A stretch of DNA of 64,000 nt from Halobacteriales archaeon QS_1_68_20 (lineage in GTDB: Archaea > Halobacteriota > Halobacteria > Halobacteriales > PXRE01): assembly GCA_003021085.1 (NCBI GenBank), contig PXRE01000040.1, positions 62,001 to 126,000 on the forward strand. The letters are read 5' to 3'. The notes under the pieces are model-generated. The model ran no database searches. It saw only the letters and a program-made list of their open reading frames with translations, and was not told the DNA's origin. The stretch's first letter is position 1. Each line of letters opens with the position of its first letter. Below are positions 25,309 through 34,273 of the stretch, piece by piece. Position numbers and translations under genes: made by a program.

Positions 25309-26552
25309 GAGAGCGCCCCCGCCAGCAGGATCAGCGCGGAGATGCCCAGGATCGTGAGCACCACGCCCAGCAGGGCCTGGATGTCCCCGACGAACACCAG
25401 GGCCCACCCGACCACGAAGAACACGACGGTGATGATTCGCGTCGGCACGAGCATCTCGTGGGGGTCGGCGTCGGGACGGAACAGGCGCTGGTAGACGTCC
25501 CGTGACCAGGCAGCGATGCCACCCAGGCTGGTCGTCGTCTGCGAGGAGACGTTCGAGGCGATGACGGTCACCATCAGTAACGCCCCGACCCCGGACGGGA
25601 TCATGTGGGCAACGACGCCGACCGCGCCCTCGGCCGGCACCTGTCCGCCCATGAGCTGAAACTGCTCGGGCACCGCGCCGTACGCGTACAGCGGCAACAG
25701 CGACACGAAGAACGCGAGGAAGAAGACCATCGCCGACGCCAGCCGGAACCCGTTTTTCGCGTCGGCGTCGCTCCGCGGCGCGTTCGCCAGCAACCAGTAG
25801 TACGGGCTCCCGAACAGGACCATGGCGCCCCACAGCAGTATCCAGGTCACGTAGCTGTCCGCCCCGAGACCGAACCCGAACCGTCCGGGGAAGGCGAACG
25901 CGGTCGACGCCTCGGGAACGTTGTTCACGAGCCACTCGTACCCGCCGACCTGGGTCACCATGAGGCCGAACACGACGGCCAGCGTTCCGTACCCGATGAC
26001 CGCCTGCACGAGGTCCGTGATGGCGGCTCCCCAGAGGCCGCCGGCGATGCAGATCACGAAGATGATGAGGATCATCCCGGTCGCGCTCTGGATGATCGGG
26101 AGGCCGGCGTACCCCTTCAGGATGAACGCGACCCCGAGCGACGTGGCCGGCAGGAAGATCATCATCGCCAGCCCCAGGTACAGGCTGACCACCGTTCGCG
26201 TCTTCACGTCGTAACGCATCTCGAAGAACTCCCCGATGGACTGGCTCCCGAGCGTCCGGGCGAAGGGGGTGAAGTACACGCCGTACACGTAGTAGCCGAT
26301 AGCCGTCGCGATCATCGACGACAGCGCGGCGAAGAACCCGAAGTGGATCGCGAACTTCGAGAACAGGGCGAAGAACCCCGAGGACCACGCCATCGCGGCG
26401 ATGGCCAGTCCCACCACGTACCAGTTGATCTGCCTGCCGGCGACCAGGAAGTCCTCGGTGTGACCGATCCACCTGGACGTGACGAACCCGATGCCCGCGA
26501 GGATCGTGAAGAAGACGGCGCTGCCGACCAGCAACAGTGTTGTCGTTGACAT
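25251..26552 (-). CDS. sodium:solute symporter family protein, 3' end disrupted
   Basis: The 433-residue product is a member of the SSS family (PutP/SglT type). It shows many hydrophobic helices, SRWIGHTEDFLVAGRQINWY near the N-terminus, the ALSSMIATAIGYYVYGVYFTP region and GPGGLWGAAITDL-type loops (here AGGLWGAAITDLVQAVIG). Sequence after LLAGAL (about residue 414) is an out-of-family tail, SKSITPTSASSDRLRWTSL, produced by reading the antisense side of a regulator fragment. The two or so helices expected next are found in another frame just downstream. The ATG at 26552 is preceded by a TATA box on the minus strand (26593-26601). Probably inactive or altered. Confidence 0.8.
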   Translation of the reverse strand: MSTTTLLLVGSAVFFTILAGIGFVTSRWIGHTEDFLVAGRQINWYVVGLAIAAMAWSSGFFALFSKFAIHFGFFAALSSMIATAIGYYVYGVYFTPFARTLGSQSIGEFFEMRYDVKTRTVVSLYLGLAMMIFLPATSLGVAFILKGYAGLPIIQSATGMILIIFVICIAGGLWGAAITDLVQAVIGYGTLAVVFGLMVTQVGGYEWLVNNVPEASTAFAFPGRFGFGLGADSYVTWILLWGAMVLFGSPYYWLLANAPRSDADAKNGFRLASAMVFFLAFFVSLLPLYAYGAVPEQFQLMGGQVPAEGAVGVVAHMIPSGVGALLMVTVIASNVSSQTTTSLGGIAAWSRDVYQRLFRPDADPHEMLVPTRIITVVFFVVGWALVFVGDIQALLGVVLTILGISALILLAGALSKSITPTSASSDRLRWTSL

Positions 26553-26592
26553 GTCTCTTGAAATAACATGAAGGATAATAAATCATTTGTAG

Positions 26593-26601
26593 CTTATAAA
26601 T
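26593..26601 (-). promoter_or_regulatory. TATA box of the symporter gene
   Basis: TTTATAAGC on the minus strand lies about 41-49 bases before the ATG at 26552, within a 60-base AT-rich block. On its other side, 26632-26668 holds an 8-base perfect hairpin (CGCATCGG/CCGATGCG), possibly the end signal of the regulator gene upstream. Confidence 0.5.
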
Positions 26602-26710
26602 TAGTCATTCCGGCGGATGTGCGAGCGAAGCCGCATCGGGGTGCTAGCGACCGCTGGCCGCCGATGCGAAGACTCACCGGACGAGTCCAGTGGGGTCGTT
26701 TGCGGATTGC

Positions 26711-27487
26711 CTACTCCGCGAGCGCTGCGACTAGCGACTTGGCGTCCGCCTCCACCAGGTCGTCGGGGAGCGTGAGTCGCTGGCGGGGGCGGCCAACCTC
26801 GACGGGAACACGAACCGTCTCGACGATTCCCTGTTCTTCGAGCTGGGACTTCATCCGCGAGAACGTCGCCTTCGAGGCGAGGCCAACCTCCTTGCCCCAC
26901 CTGCTCAGGTGGTATAGCTGGCTGCCGTTGCGCGCCGCAGCGATCACCGTGAGGGTCACCTCGTCGACCTCGGCGCCGTCGGCTTCGACGTGGCGGAGCA
27001 GCGCCGCGAAGTCCTCCCAGACGGCTTCACCGAGGTTCTCGTCGTCGGTCAGCGAGTCCCGGAGCCGCGACCGGGCCGGCGTCCGGATCTCGAAGCTGTC
27101 GGCCCCGGCCCAGCGCTCCTCGTAGGCGGCGCGCACCGAGGAGACGAACGACTCGTCCTCGGTGGCGGCGTGCTCGACGAAGTTCCCGGCCGCGATGCGG
27201 ACCACGAGGCGGCCGTCGGTCACCAGCACCGGGTTCCGACCGAGGTCGTCGCTCGTTCGACAGCGAACCACCTCGCGCTCCACGAGGTCGGCCAGTTCGC
27301 TTGCCAGTGGAAAATCGTCAATCACGTTCTTGTAGACGGGTTCGCGGGCGAGCACTCGAACAGGGGCGGACTCCGGGAGGGCCTCCGATCGCTCTATCGT
27401 CTCCTCTAGCACCCCCGCTGACGGATTCACGAGCAACACGTCCGACTCCCCGGCGGAAACGTAATCGATTAACGCATCATCAGGCAT
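26711..27487 (-). CDS. TbsP-like transcriptional regulator (DUF5821 type)
   Basis: The 258-residue product fits the haloarchaeal TbsP/DUF5821 regulators as I recall them: an N-terminal sensor half (VLLVNPSAGVLEETIERSE ... PVLVTDGRLVVRIAAGNFVE) and a C-terminal winged-helix (YHLSRWGKEVGLASKATFSR plus MKSQLEEQGIVETVRVPVEVGRPRQ). TbsP acts with TrmB in control of central sugar metabolism in Haloferax; whether this paralogue does the same is not known. It is divergently placed to the Bat-like regulator at 27621, and its minus-strand promoter has an AT-rich AAAAATTTTACAAC block near 27510-27523. Confidence 0.65.
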   Translation of the reverse strand: MPDDALIDYVSAGESDVLLVNPSAGVLEETIERSEALPESAPVRVLAREPVYKNVIDDFPLASELADLVEREVVRCRTSDDLGRNPVLVTDGRLVVRIAAGNFVEHAATEDESFVSSVRAAYEERWAGADSFEIRTPARSRLRDSLTDDENLGEAVWEDFAALLRHVEADGAEVDEVTLTVIAAARNGSQLYHLSRWGKEVGLASKATFSRMKSQLEEQGIVETVRVPVEVGRPRQRLTLPDDLVEADAKSLVAALAE

Positions 27488-27590
27488 TCCAGCGTTAATG
27501 TTCCTAGCAGAGTTGTAAAATTTTTCAATCTCTGTTGCTCATGGGGCGACGGGTTTCGTCATTCCCTGACGAACGACCGGACCCCCGTCG

Positions 27591-27597
27591 TTTATTT
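27591..27597 (+). promoter_or_regulatory. TATA box of the Bat-like regulator gene
   Basis: TTTATTT lies 24 bases before the ATG at 27621, consistent with leaderless transcription. Confidence 0.55.
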
Positions 27598-27620
27598 GGG
27601 GGTATCGTGAACAACCGGCC

Positions 27621-28289
27621 ATGAAGTACCTCCGGGTGACGGCGACGCCGGATCCCGACGCCGCGCCGGAACTGTTCCGGTTACTGGCGACCTCGCCGGC
27701 GGTCGACGAGGCGCGGTTACTGACCTGGAACTTCTCGGATCGCGACGGCGTGACCATGCTGTACGCGGTCAACGGCGACGAGCAAGCGTTCGTCGAGACG
27801 CTCTCGGAGGTCCCCGAAGTCGTCGACGCAGACGTGACCAGCGAGGACGAGGGGCGATTCTACGTCCTCGCCGAAGTCGTGCCGGACGCGACGGCACTGT
27901 TCAGCGGCATCTTCGAGACGCTGTCGAAACTCCAGCTGCTGGTCCTGACGCCCGTCGTCTACAGGGACGGCCGGGCGCACGCCAAGGTCGTCGGGCAAGC
28001 CGACGAGGTCCAGGCGTCCCTAAACGATCTCCCCTCGGCCATCGACGTGTCGGTCCACGAGATCGGCGAACGGGGCTTCGAGCGAGACGATCTGGCCGCC
28101 GCGCTCAGCGACCGCCAGCGGGAGGCGGTGCTGGTGGCACTGGGACTGGGGTACTACGAACAGCCCCGGGAAGCGACCCACGAGGACGTGGCCAGGGAAC
28201 TGGGCTGTGCGCCCTCGACCGCGTCCGAACACCTGCAGAAGGCGGAAGCGAAACTCGTCCGGGCGGCGATGACCGACGAGCGGCGCTAG
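27621..28289 (+). CDS. Bat-type helix-turn-helix regulator (HTH_10)
   Basis: The 222-residue product has the haloarchaeal Bat-like layout: an N-terminal ligand or sensor half (MKYLRVTATPDPDAAPELFRLL ... FYVLAEVVPD) and the C-terminal HTH_10 domain from about residue 165 (LSDRQREAVLVALGLGYYEQPREATHEDVARELGCAPSTASEHLQKAEAKL, given in parts). Such proteins control many haloarchaeal operons; the target here is not visible. The 3' end overlaps the stop of sufU by four bases in convergent orientation. It may regulate the divergent TbsP-like gene or itself. Confidence 0.8.
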   Translation: MKYLRVTATPDPDAAPELFRLLATSPAVDEARLLTWNFSDRDGVTMLYAVNGDEQAFVETLSEVPEVVDADVTSEDEGRFYVLAEVVPDATALFSGIFETLSKLQLLVLTPVVYRDGRAHAKVVGQADEVQASLNDLPSAIDVSVHEIGERGFERDDLAAALSDRQREAVLVALGLGYYEQPREATHEDVARELGCAPSTASEHLQKAEAKLVRAAMTDERR

Positions 28290-28705
28290 TCCTCGGTCGT
28301 CGTCTTGTCGACGTCCAGTTCGCCGCGGTGGATCTTGGCGCCGTCCTGGGCGACCTTCTCGGCCAGCACCGCGCACTTGACCCGCATCGGACTGATGTCG
28401 ACGCCCAGCAGGTCCATGGCGTCGTCGCGGTCCAGTTCCATCAGTTCGTCGACGGTCTTGCCCTGGACGTGCTCGGTGAACATGCTCGCGCTCGCCTGGG
28501 AGATGGCGCAGCCGTCCCCGCGGAAGGCGACCTGCTCGATGGTCTCGTCGTCGTCGGCCAGCACCACGTCGACGGCGATCTCGTCGCCGCACATCGGGTT
28601 CTCGCCCTCGTGGGTGAACGACGGGTCCTCGATCTCACCGTAGTTACGAGGATTGCGGTAGTGCTCCAGGATCTGCTGTCTGTACATGTCCGATCCGGTG
28701 CCCAT
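28286..28705 (-). CDS. sufU: SUF-type iron-sulfur scaffold SufU/IscU-like
   Basis: The 139-residue product is a U-type scaffold that receives sulfur from SufS for Fe-S cluster assembly. The three ligand cysteines are present at C39 (MCGD, with the stabilising Asp41), C66 (GDGCAIS) and C111 (VKCAVL), in the longer SufU-like form with an insert between the second and third Cys. The start MGTGSDMYRQQILEHYRNPRNYG matches the family. Its partner sufS lies 1.6 kb away on the same strand (30301-31545), separated by an oppositely oriented surface-protein gene. Confidence 0.92.
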   Translation of the reverse strand: MGTGSDMYRQQILEHYRNPRNYGEIEDPSFTHEGENPMCGDEIAVDVVLADDDETIEQVAFRGDGCAISQASASMFTEHVQGKTVDELMELDRDDAMDLLGVDISPMRVKCAVLAEKVAQDGAKIHRGELDVDKTTTED

Positions 28706-28806
28706 AGTAGCGAGACATAGGTTGGTAACCCGTATAAGGATTCTGCAACCATCCCGGTACCGGGGCGCGGGAAACTGCTAAGGGCCGAGCGCCGTCAGAG
28801 AGGGAC

Positions 28807-30291
28807 ATGGTCCCCGCCAGCACGGCTACCGGCCGCCGGCCGTTCCTCGCCGGCGTCGCCGGCCTGGCCGTCACGATCCCGGGACGCGTCGCCGGGGACG
28901 CCACCGCGACCGACGAGGCGTTCGAACCCCGCGCGCACCTCCCCGTCGACGGCCTGATGGAAGCCGTCGCCGACGAGTCCGGCGAGGTCGTTTACGGCGC
29001 CGTCTCCGACGGGTTCGCCGCCGTGGACGTGAGCGACCCCGCCGATCCCCGGTCGCTGGCCGAGCGACGGGACGTCCTGGCCGACGTCGGTGGCCCCCTG
29101 GAGTACGCCTGGGACCTCGACGTCGACGGCGACCGGTTGCTGATCCACGGCCCCGCCTCCTTCAACGCGTACGAGGCGTTCGCGCTGTTCGACGTGAGCG
29201 ACCCCGCCGACCCACGGCGCGTGGCCCACTACGAGACCGGCCACCGGACCCACAACGCCTGCATCGCGGACGGCGTGGTCTACCTCACCGGAACCGGGGT
29301 GGCGCGTCGCCCGGTCGTCGTCGTGGACGTGAGCGACGACGACCCCCGGGAGATCGCACGGTTCACGCCATCCGACTACGGGCACGCCCCCCGGAAGATA
29401 CACGACGTATACGTTCACGAGGACGTACTGTACGCCTGCTACTGGGACCTGGGCACGTGGCTCGTGGACGTGAGCGACCCCACCGATCCCACACCCATCG
29501 TCCGCCTGGGGTTCGACAGGAGCGAGGGCGCCGTCGACTCCGACGTGCTCCCCGGCAACGACCACTACGCCGAGCCACGGCCGGACGGCGACGTGCTCGC
29601 GGTCGGCAAGGAGGTGTTCGACCGGGGGGCAAGCGGCGACGAGGCCCCGGGCGGGATCGAACTGTGGAACGTCTCGGACCCGGCCGACGCCACTCGGGAA
29701 GCGATCCTCGCGCCGCCGTCCCCCGTGGGCGTCGACGGCGGGCGGACCGCCCACAACTTCGGCTGGCGCGGGAACCGGCTGTACACCTCCTGGTACTCCG
29801 GCGGCGTCCGGGTCTTCGAGGTGAGCGACCCTGCCGACCCCCACCTGCTCGCGTCCTGGCAGGACGACGGAACGTCGTTCTGGACGGCCCAGCCGATCCA
29901 CGAGGGGTTCGTCGGCGCCGACCACGCCGGCCCGCTGGGCGACGACGAGGAAGGCTCGGGGCTGTACGTCTTCCCGGAACCGTCCGGGGACGGCGAACCC
30001 GCGGAGACGATGGATCCGCTGGCGCCCGTTGCGGTGACGACCGAGTTCCGGGAACCGGGTGCCGGCAGGACGCCCGAGGAGACGCCGACGCCGTCGGAAA
30101 CACCGACGCCGACCGGGACGCCCAGTCCGACGCCTGACGGCACGCCGACCCCGACGTCGGAGGACACGCCGACACCGGGCGTCACGCCCACGTCGACGCC
30201 GACGGACTCCCCAGGGTTCGGCGTCCCGGCGGCGCTGGCGGCCGGAGGGCTGGCGACGTGGCGACTGCTCGCGCGGCGAACTGAAGAGTGA
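28807..30291 (+). CDS. secreted LVIVD-repeat protein with PGF-CTERM anchor
   Basis: The 494-residue product starts with a Tat-type signal (GRRPFLAGVAGLAVTI, Arg pair at 10-11). Residues 40-410 carry a series of LVIVD-type blades, each marked by VDVSDP(A/T)DPR-like motifs, expected to fold as a beta-propeller. A P/T-rich linker (about 420-465, TPTPSETPTPTG style) and the C-terminal PGFG motif, hydrophobic helix and RR end make a PGF-CTERM sorting signal for archaeosortase A. It is thus a lipid-anchored cell-surface protein. Ligand unknown. It sits between sufU and sufS on the opposite strand, an apparent insertion between two functionally linked genes. Confidence 0.88.
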   Translation: MVPASTATGRRPFLAGVAGLAVTIPGRVAGDATATDEAFEPRAHLPVDGLMEAVADESGEVVYGAVSDGFAAVDVSDPADPRSLAERRDVLADVGGPLEYAWDLDVDGDRLLIHGPASFNAYEAFALFDVSDPADPRRVAHYETGHRTHNACIADGVVYLTGTGVARRPVVVVDVSDDDPREIARFTPSDYGHAPRKIHDVYVHEDVLYACYWDLGTWLVDVSDPTDPTPIVRLGFDRSEGAVDSDVLPGNDHYAEPRPDGDVLAVGKEVFDRGASGDEAPGGIELWNVSDPADATREAILAPPSPVGVDGGRTAHNFGWRGNRLYTSWYSGGVRVFEVSDPADPHLLASWQDDGTSFWTAQPIHEGFVGADHAGPLGDDEEGSGLYVFPEPSGDGEPAETMDPLAPVAVTTEFREPGAGRTPEETPTPSETPTPTGTPSPTPDGTPTPTSEDTPTPGVTPTSTPTDSPGFGVPAALAAGGLATWRLLARRTEE

Positions 30292-30300
30292 GAAGCGGGG

Positions 30301-31545
30301 TCAGGCGAAGATCTGGCGCGCGTCGTCGATGGCGTGGATCAGCGCGTCGACCTCCTCGCGGGTGTTGTAGACGTAGAACGACGCGCGTGCGGTCGCGGCG
30401 ACCCCGAGTTTCTCGTGCAGCGGCTGGGTGCAGTGGTGGCCGGCGCGGATGGCGACGGCGTGGTCGTTGAGGATCGACGCGAGGTCGTGGGCGTGGACGC
30501 CGTCGATGGTGAACGACACCAGGCCGGAGCGGTCGTCGCCCGGCGGCCCGTAGACCGTGACGTCCTCGAACTCCGTCAGGCGGTCGTAGGCGTACTCGGC
30601 CATCTCCTCCTCGTGGGCCTGCACGCGGTCCATGCCGAGGTCCTCGAGGTAGTCGGCGGCCGCCGAGAGGGCGACGCCCTGGGCGATCAGAGGCGTACCG
30701 GCTTCGAACTTCCACGGCAGGTCGTTCCAGGTGGCGTCCTCTTTGGTGACCCGCAGAATCATCTCGCCGCCGTAGTTGAACGGCTCCATCTCCTCCAGCA
30801 GGTGCTTCTTGCCGTAGAGGCCGCCCACGCCCGTCGGACCGAGCATCTTGTGGCCGGAGAACGCGTAGAAGTCGGCGTCGATGTCCTCCACGTCGACCGG
30901 TCGGGTCGGGACCGCCTGGGCGCCGTCCACGAAGATCAGCGCGTCGTGGTCGTGGGCCAGGTCCGCGAGTTCACCGACGGGGTTGACGGCCCCCAGCGTG
31001 TTCGAGACGTGGACCGCCGAGACCATCTCGGTGTCCTCGGAGATCAACTCCCGGGCGTGGTCCACGTCCAGGGTGCCGTCGTCGTCGACGCGGACGTACC
31101 GCACCTCGGCGCCAACCTTGCGGGCGATCTGTTGCCAGGTCACCAGCGAGGAGTGGTGTTCCATCTCCGTGAGGACGACCTCGTCGCCCTCGGAAAGTTC
31201 GTTCAGGCCCCAGGCGTACGCGACCAGGTTGAGCGCCTCCGTGGTCCCCTTCGTGAACACCATCTCCTCGCGTTCGCCGGAGGCACCGACGAACTCCGCG
31301 AGTCGGTCGTGGGCCTCCTCGTAGGCGATGGAGGCCTCCTGGCTGAGGTGGTGGATGCCACGGTGGACGTTGGCGTTCGTCTGCCGGTAGTAGTTACAGA
31401 TCGTGTCGACTACCGGCTCCGGCGTCTGGGTCGTCGCGGCGTTGTCGAGGTAGACCACCTGGTTGCCGTCGAACTCCCGCTGGAGGATCGGGAAGTCCTC
31501 CCGGATTTGTTCGACGTTCAACGGTTCGACGTCCTGTGTACTCAT
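30301..31545 (-). CDS. sufS: cysteine desulfurase SufS
   Basis: SufS removes sulfur from cysteine for Fe-S cluster assembly, using PLP. The 414-residue product has YLDNAATTQTPEPVV near the N-terminus, the PLP-lysine segment FSGHKMLGPTGVGGLYGKK, and the group-II (SufS) active-site segment RAGHHCTQPLHEKLG with the sulfur-accepting Cys. Length matches the family. The ATG at 31545 starts with MSTQDVEPLNVEQIREDFPIL. Its scaffold partner sufU is at 28286-28705. No sufBCD genes are in the window. Confidence 0.95.
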   Translation of the reverse strand: MSTQDVEPLNVEQIREDFPILQREFDGNQVVYLDNAATTQTPEPVVDTICNYYRQTNANVHRGIHHLSQEASIAYEEAHDRLAEFVGASGEREEMVFTKGTTEALNLVAYAWGLNELSEGDEVVLTEMEHHSSLVTWQQIARKVGAEVRYVRVDDDGTLDVDHARELISEDTEMVSAVHVSNTLGAVNPVGELADLAHDHDALIFVDGAQAVPTRPVDVEDIDADFYAFSGHKMLGPTGVGGLYGKKHLLEEMEPFNYGGEMILRVTKEDATWNDLPWKFEAGTPLIAQGVALSAAADYLEDLGMDRVQAHEEEMAEYAYDRLTEFEDVTVYGPPGDDRSGLVSFTIDGVHAHDLASILNDHAVAIRAGHHCTQPLHEKLGVAATARASFYVYNTREEVDALIHAIDDARQIFA

Positions 31546-31746
31546 TGAGAAGCTGTAGGAGTTCGAGGTAGAACTTTCCTTCGGTCGGTGGTGGGTTTTG
31601 CCTAACCGAGAAGGGTTAGGTCAGGCGGGCGAGCGCCGGTCCAGGCAACCGTTCGAATCAACTGGTTTCCGGCCCGGGGACACCTGCCGGACGCCGACCG
31701 TGCCGGTGGCGGGCCAGTTATGGGGGAGGTCCCTCAACTGTGGACC

Positions 31747-32652
31747 ATGACGGGTTCGGACGGGGAAGACGGGGTCGTCGTCGACCGACTCAGCCCGGAG
31801 GAGTCCTTCGAGCGATTGGCCCACGACATCAGGTTGCAGACCATCCTGACGCTCGACGACGACGGGCCCCTCTCCCACGCGGCGTTGCGCGAACGGGTCG
31901 GCGTCGACGACCCCGGGCAGTTCAACTACCACCTCCGGAAACTCGACGGCCGGTTCGTCCGCGACGACGGCGACGGTTACGACCTCACGGCCGCCGGGCG
32001 GCGCGTCGTCGGCGCCGTCCTCTCTGGCGGGTACACCGCGGACCTGGCGGGCGATACGGTCCCCGCGGACGCCGACTGCCTGCGCTGTGGCGGTCCGCTG
32101 GAGACCCACCTCGCGTACGGGGGCGTCTACGTCACCTGTAACGAGTGCGGCCAGACCTTCAACGACGTGGAGATGCCGCCCAGCGCGCTGGAAGGGTCCG
32201 ACCCCTCGGAGATCTACGGCCTGGTCGACCGCTGGGCGAAGCGCCGGCTGACGGCCGCACAGTACGGATTCTGCCACCGCTGTGACGGTCCCATCGACCA
32301 GCGGGTCCGGCGAGCGACCGAAGACGTCTGGGAAGAGGGCATTCCCGGCTGGCTCGCGGACCTCCCCGTCGAGGCCGTCCTCGAGCACCGGTGCACCCGA
32401 TGCGAGGAGCAGCGGTACTCGCTCGTCGCCGCCGTGGCGGCGCTGGAACCTGCCGTCGCCAGCTTCCACCACGAACACGGCGTCGACGTCCGCGAGACGC
32501 CACTGACAGACCTCGACTGGCTCGAGATGGGCGTCACGACGGTCGAGTCGACCGACCCCCTCGTCGTCACGGTCCCGGTGACGCTCGACGACGAGACGCT
32601 CGTCGTCTCGTTCGACGCCGACTTCTCGCTGGTCGACGAGCGACGCCGTTGA
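31747..32652 (+). CDS. ArsR-like winged-helix protein with two zinc ribbons
   Basis: The 301-residue product has an N-terminal winged-helix (about 15-90: SFERLAHDIRLQTILTLDDD ... LTAAGRRVV), a family-typical ArsR/MarR-like DNA-binding domain with the QFNYHLRKL recognition helix. Two Cys4 ribbons follow: C111/C114/C131/C134 and C176/C179/C216/C219. The last third is a beta-rich domain. This layout is common in haloarchaea; I recall it as DUF7351-like. It lies directly upstream of an MFS exporter, whose promoter carries palindromes, so it may control that gene. The ATG at 31747 is chosen over an upstream in-frame ATG because the family begins near it. Confidence 0.75.
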   Translation: MTGSDGEDGVVVDRLSPEESFERLAHDIRLQTILTLDDDGPLSHAALRERVGVDDPGQFNYHLRKLDGRFVRDDGDGYDLTAAGRRVVGAVLSGGYTADLAGDTVPADADCLRCGGPLETHLAYGGVYVTCNECGQTFNDVEMPPSALEGSDPSEIYGLVDRWAKRRLTAAQYGFCHRCDGPIDQRVRRATEDVWEEGIPGWLADLPVEAVLEHRCTRCEEQRYSLVAAVAALEPAVASFHHEHGVDVRETPLTDLDWLEMGVTTVESTDPLVVTVPVTLDDETLVVSFDADFSLVDERRR

Positions 32653-32703
32653 GTCCCCGCCTGTCAGCGGGCGAATAGAAGCGCGTTTCTGCTGCCCGTC
32701 CGA

Positions 32704-32728
32704 TAGAAATGTATTTCTACAAACATTT
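32704..32728 (+). promoter_or_regulatory. overlapping palindromes in the MFS exporter promoter
   Basis: TAGAAATGTATTTCTA (32704-32719) has perfect 7-base arms around a GT centre. AAATGT (32707-32712) and ACATTT (32723-32728) form a second inverted repeat over the same DNA. Both lie 27-50 bases before the ATG at 32756, where the TATA box and transcription start should be, so a bound regulator would block transcription (inference). Confidence 0.6.
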
Positions 32729-32755
32729 ACCGGGGCGTCGGGCGCCCGTCCGGAC

Positions 32756-34189
32756 ATGGAGATCAGGTCGCGATTGCCGACCGTCCTGGGGGAGTTGCGA
32801 TCGAACCGCCCGTTCCTCCGGTTGCTCGGCGGACGGGTGGTCACGAACGCCGGCGACAGTCTCTACTACGTCGCCTCGATGTGGCTGGTCTTCGAACTGA
32901 CCGGGTCGCCGCTGTACACGGGCGTCGCCGGGTTCCTCGTGCGGGCGCCGTCCGCGGTCGGGTTCCTCACCGGCCCGCTGGTCGACCGGTGGCCGCTGCG
33001 ACACGTGCTGGTCGCCACGCAACTGGTGAACGGCGTGGTGGTGCTCGTGGTGCCCGTCGCCGCCTGGACCGGCAACCTCTCGGTGTGGGTCGTCCTCGCC
33101 GTGCTCCCGCTGGTGACGTTCGTCAACCGGTTCGTCTACCCCGCCCAGAACGCCGCGCTCCCGCGACTGGTCGACGAGGACGGCCTCGCGCGCGCGAACT
33201 CCCTGCTGTCGGCGGCCTACCAGGGTGCGGACATGGTGTTCAACGCCGTCAGCGGCGTCCTCGTCGCCATCGTCGGCGCGGTGGCGCTGTTCGTGGTCGA
33301 CGCCGTCACCTTCGCCGTGGCCATGCTACTGTTCGTCGGCATCAGGGTCCCGCCGAGCGGGGACGCCGACGGGACAGGGGCAGGCGCCGACGAGGCGACG
33401 GCAGCCGACGGCGCAGGGGCGGACGACACCGCGGAGACGGACGACACCGCGGAGACGGACGACACCGCGGGGACGGACGACACCGCGGAGACGGACGACG
33501 GTGCGGACGGCTACCTGGCCGAACTCCGCGAGGGGTTCGCCTACGTCCGGGGGTCGCTGCTCGTCGTCCTGCTGGTCGGCGTCGTCGTCGCCAACTTCGC
33601 CGTCGGCGCGATGCTCGGCGTGTTGCCGGCCTTCGCGGCGACCGCAGGCGGGCCGGACGCCTACGGGCTCCTGATGGCCGCCTACGCCGGCGGGACCCTC
33701 GTCGGGACGCTGGTCGCCTCCAGGCTGGACGACTACCCGCTCGGTCGGTTCGCCACCGCCGGCAACGTGGCGTCGGGGGCGACGCTCGGCTTCGGTCTCG
33801 CACTCGGATGGTTCCCCGCCACCGTGGCGCTGTTTTTCCTCTCGTTCGTCCCCGTCGGGGCGTTCAACGTTCTCTTTTTCACGATGCTACAGTCCGCCGT
33901 CGCCGACGACCTGCTGGGACGGGTCTCGTCGGTGGTCACGAGCGCGGCGACGGCCGCCGTCCCGGTCGGGTCCGCCGTCGGCGGGGTGGCCGCCGGCCTC
34001 GTCGGCAGTCGCTTCGTCATGTACTGGTGGGCCGGCGGCACCGTCGTCTTCGGGCTGTACGTCGCGTCCCGACCCGCCCTGCGGTCGCTGCCGCCAGCGC
34101 CCGACCTGGACGCGTCGTCGCTCCGGCTGGGCGTTTCCGGCGACGACGGCGAGAGTGGGTCAGCGGCGGCCGTCGGGGCGGACGACTGA
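32756..34189 (+). CDS. MFS exporter with repeat-expanded central loop
   Basis: The 477-residue product has about 12 hydrophobic helices and the start FLRLLGGRVVTNAGDSLYYVA seen in MFS exporters of the enterobactin/EntS and macrolide (MefA) type. Between helices 6 and 7 there is a long acidic loop (about residues 200-245) built from four copies of DDTAET/DDTAGT encoded by 18-base tandem repeats. The loop is cytoplasmic in the usual topology. Substrate unknown. It follows a Zn-ribbon regulator and has a palindromic promoter, the usual arrangement for a ligand-inducible exporter. Confidence 0.87.
   Translation: MEIRSRLPTVLGELRSNRPFLRLLGGRVVTNAGDSLYYVASMWLVFELTGSPLYTGVAGFLVRAPSAVGFLTGPLVDRWPLRHVLVATQLVNGVVVLVVPVAAWTGNLSVWVVLAVLPLVTFVNRFVYPAQNAALPRLVDEDGLARANSLLSAAYQGADMVFNAVSGVLVAIVGAVALFVVDAVTFAVAMLLFVGIRVPPSGDADGTGAGADEATAADGAGADDTAETDDTAETDDTAGTDDTAETDDGADGYLAELREGFAYVRGSLLVVLLVGVVVANFAVGAMLGVLPAFAATAGGPDAYGLLMAAYAGGTLVGTLVASRLDDYPLGRFATAGNVASGATLGFGLALGWFPATVALFFLSFVPVGAFNVLFFTMLQSAVADDLLGRVSSVVTSAATAAVPVGSAVGGVAAGLVGSRFVMYWWAGGTVVFGLYVASRPALRSLPPAPDLDASSLRLGVSGDDGESGSAAAVGADD
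33421..33508 (+). repeat. 18-base tandem repeats inside the MFS gene
   Basis: Four full copies of an 18-base unit (GGACGACACCGCGGAGAC, one copy with a single G-for-A change) occupy 33421-33492, followed by a degenerate partial copy. The unit length is a multiple of three, so copy-number change would lengthen or shorten the loop without a frameshift. Confidence 0.85.
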
Positions 34190-34273
34190 GGCCGGGTAGC
34201 GGAGCTGAATCGACGAGTTCCGACCGGCTCTCGAACTGCTGTAGCCGCGGCGATAACCGCCACGACCACTCCA

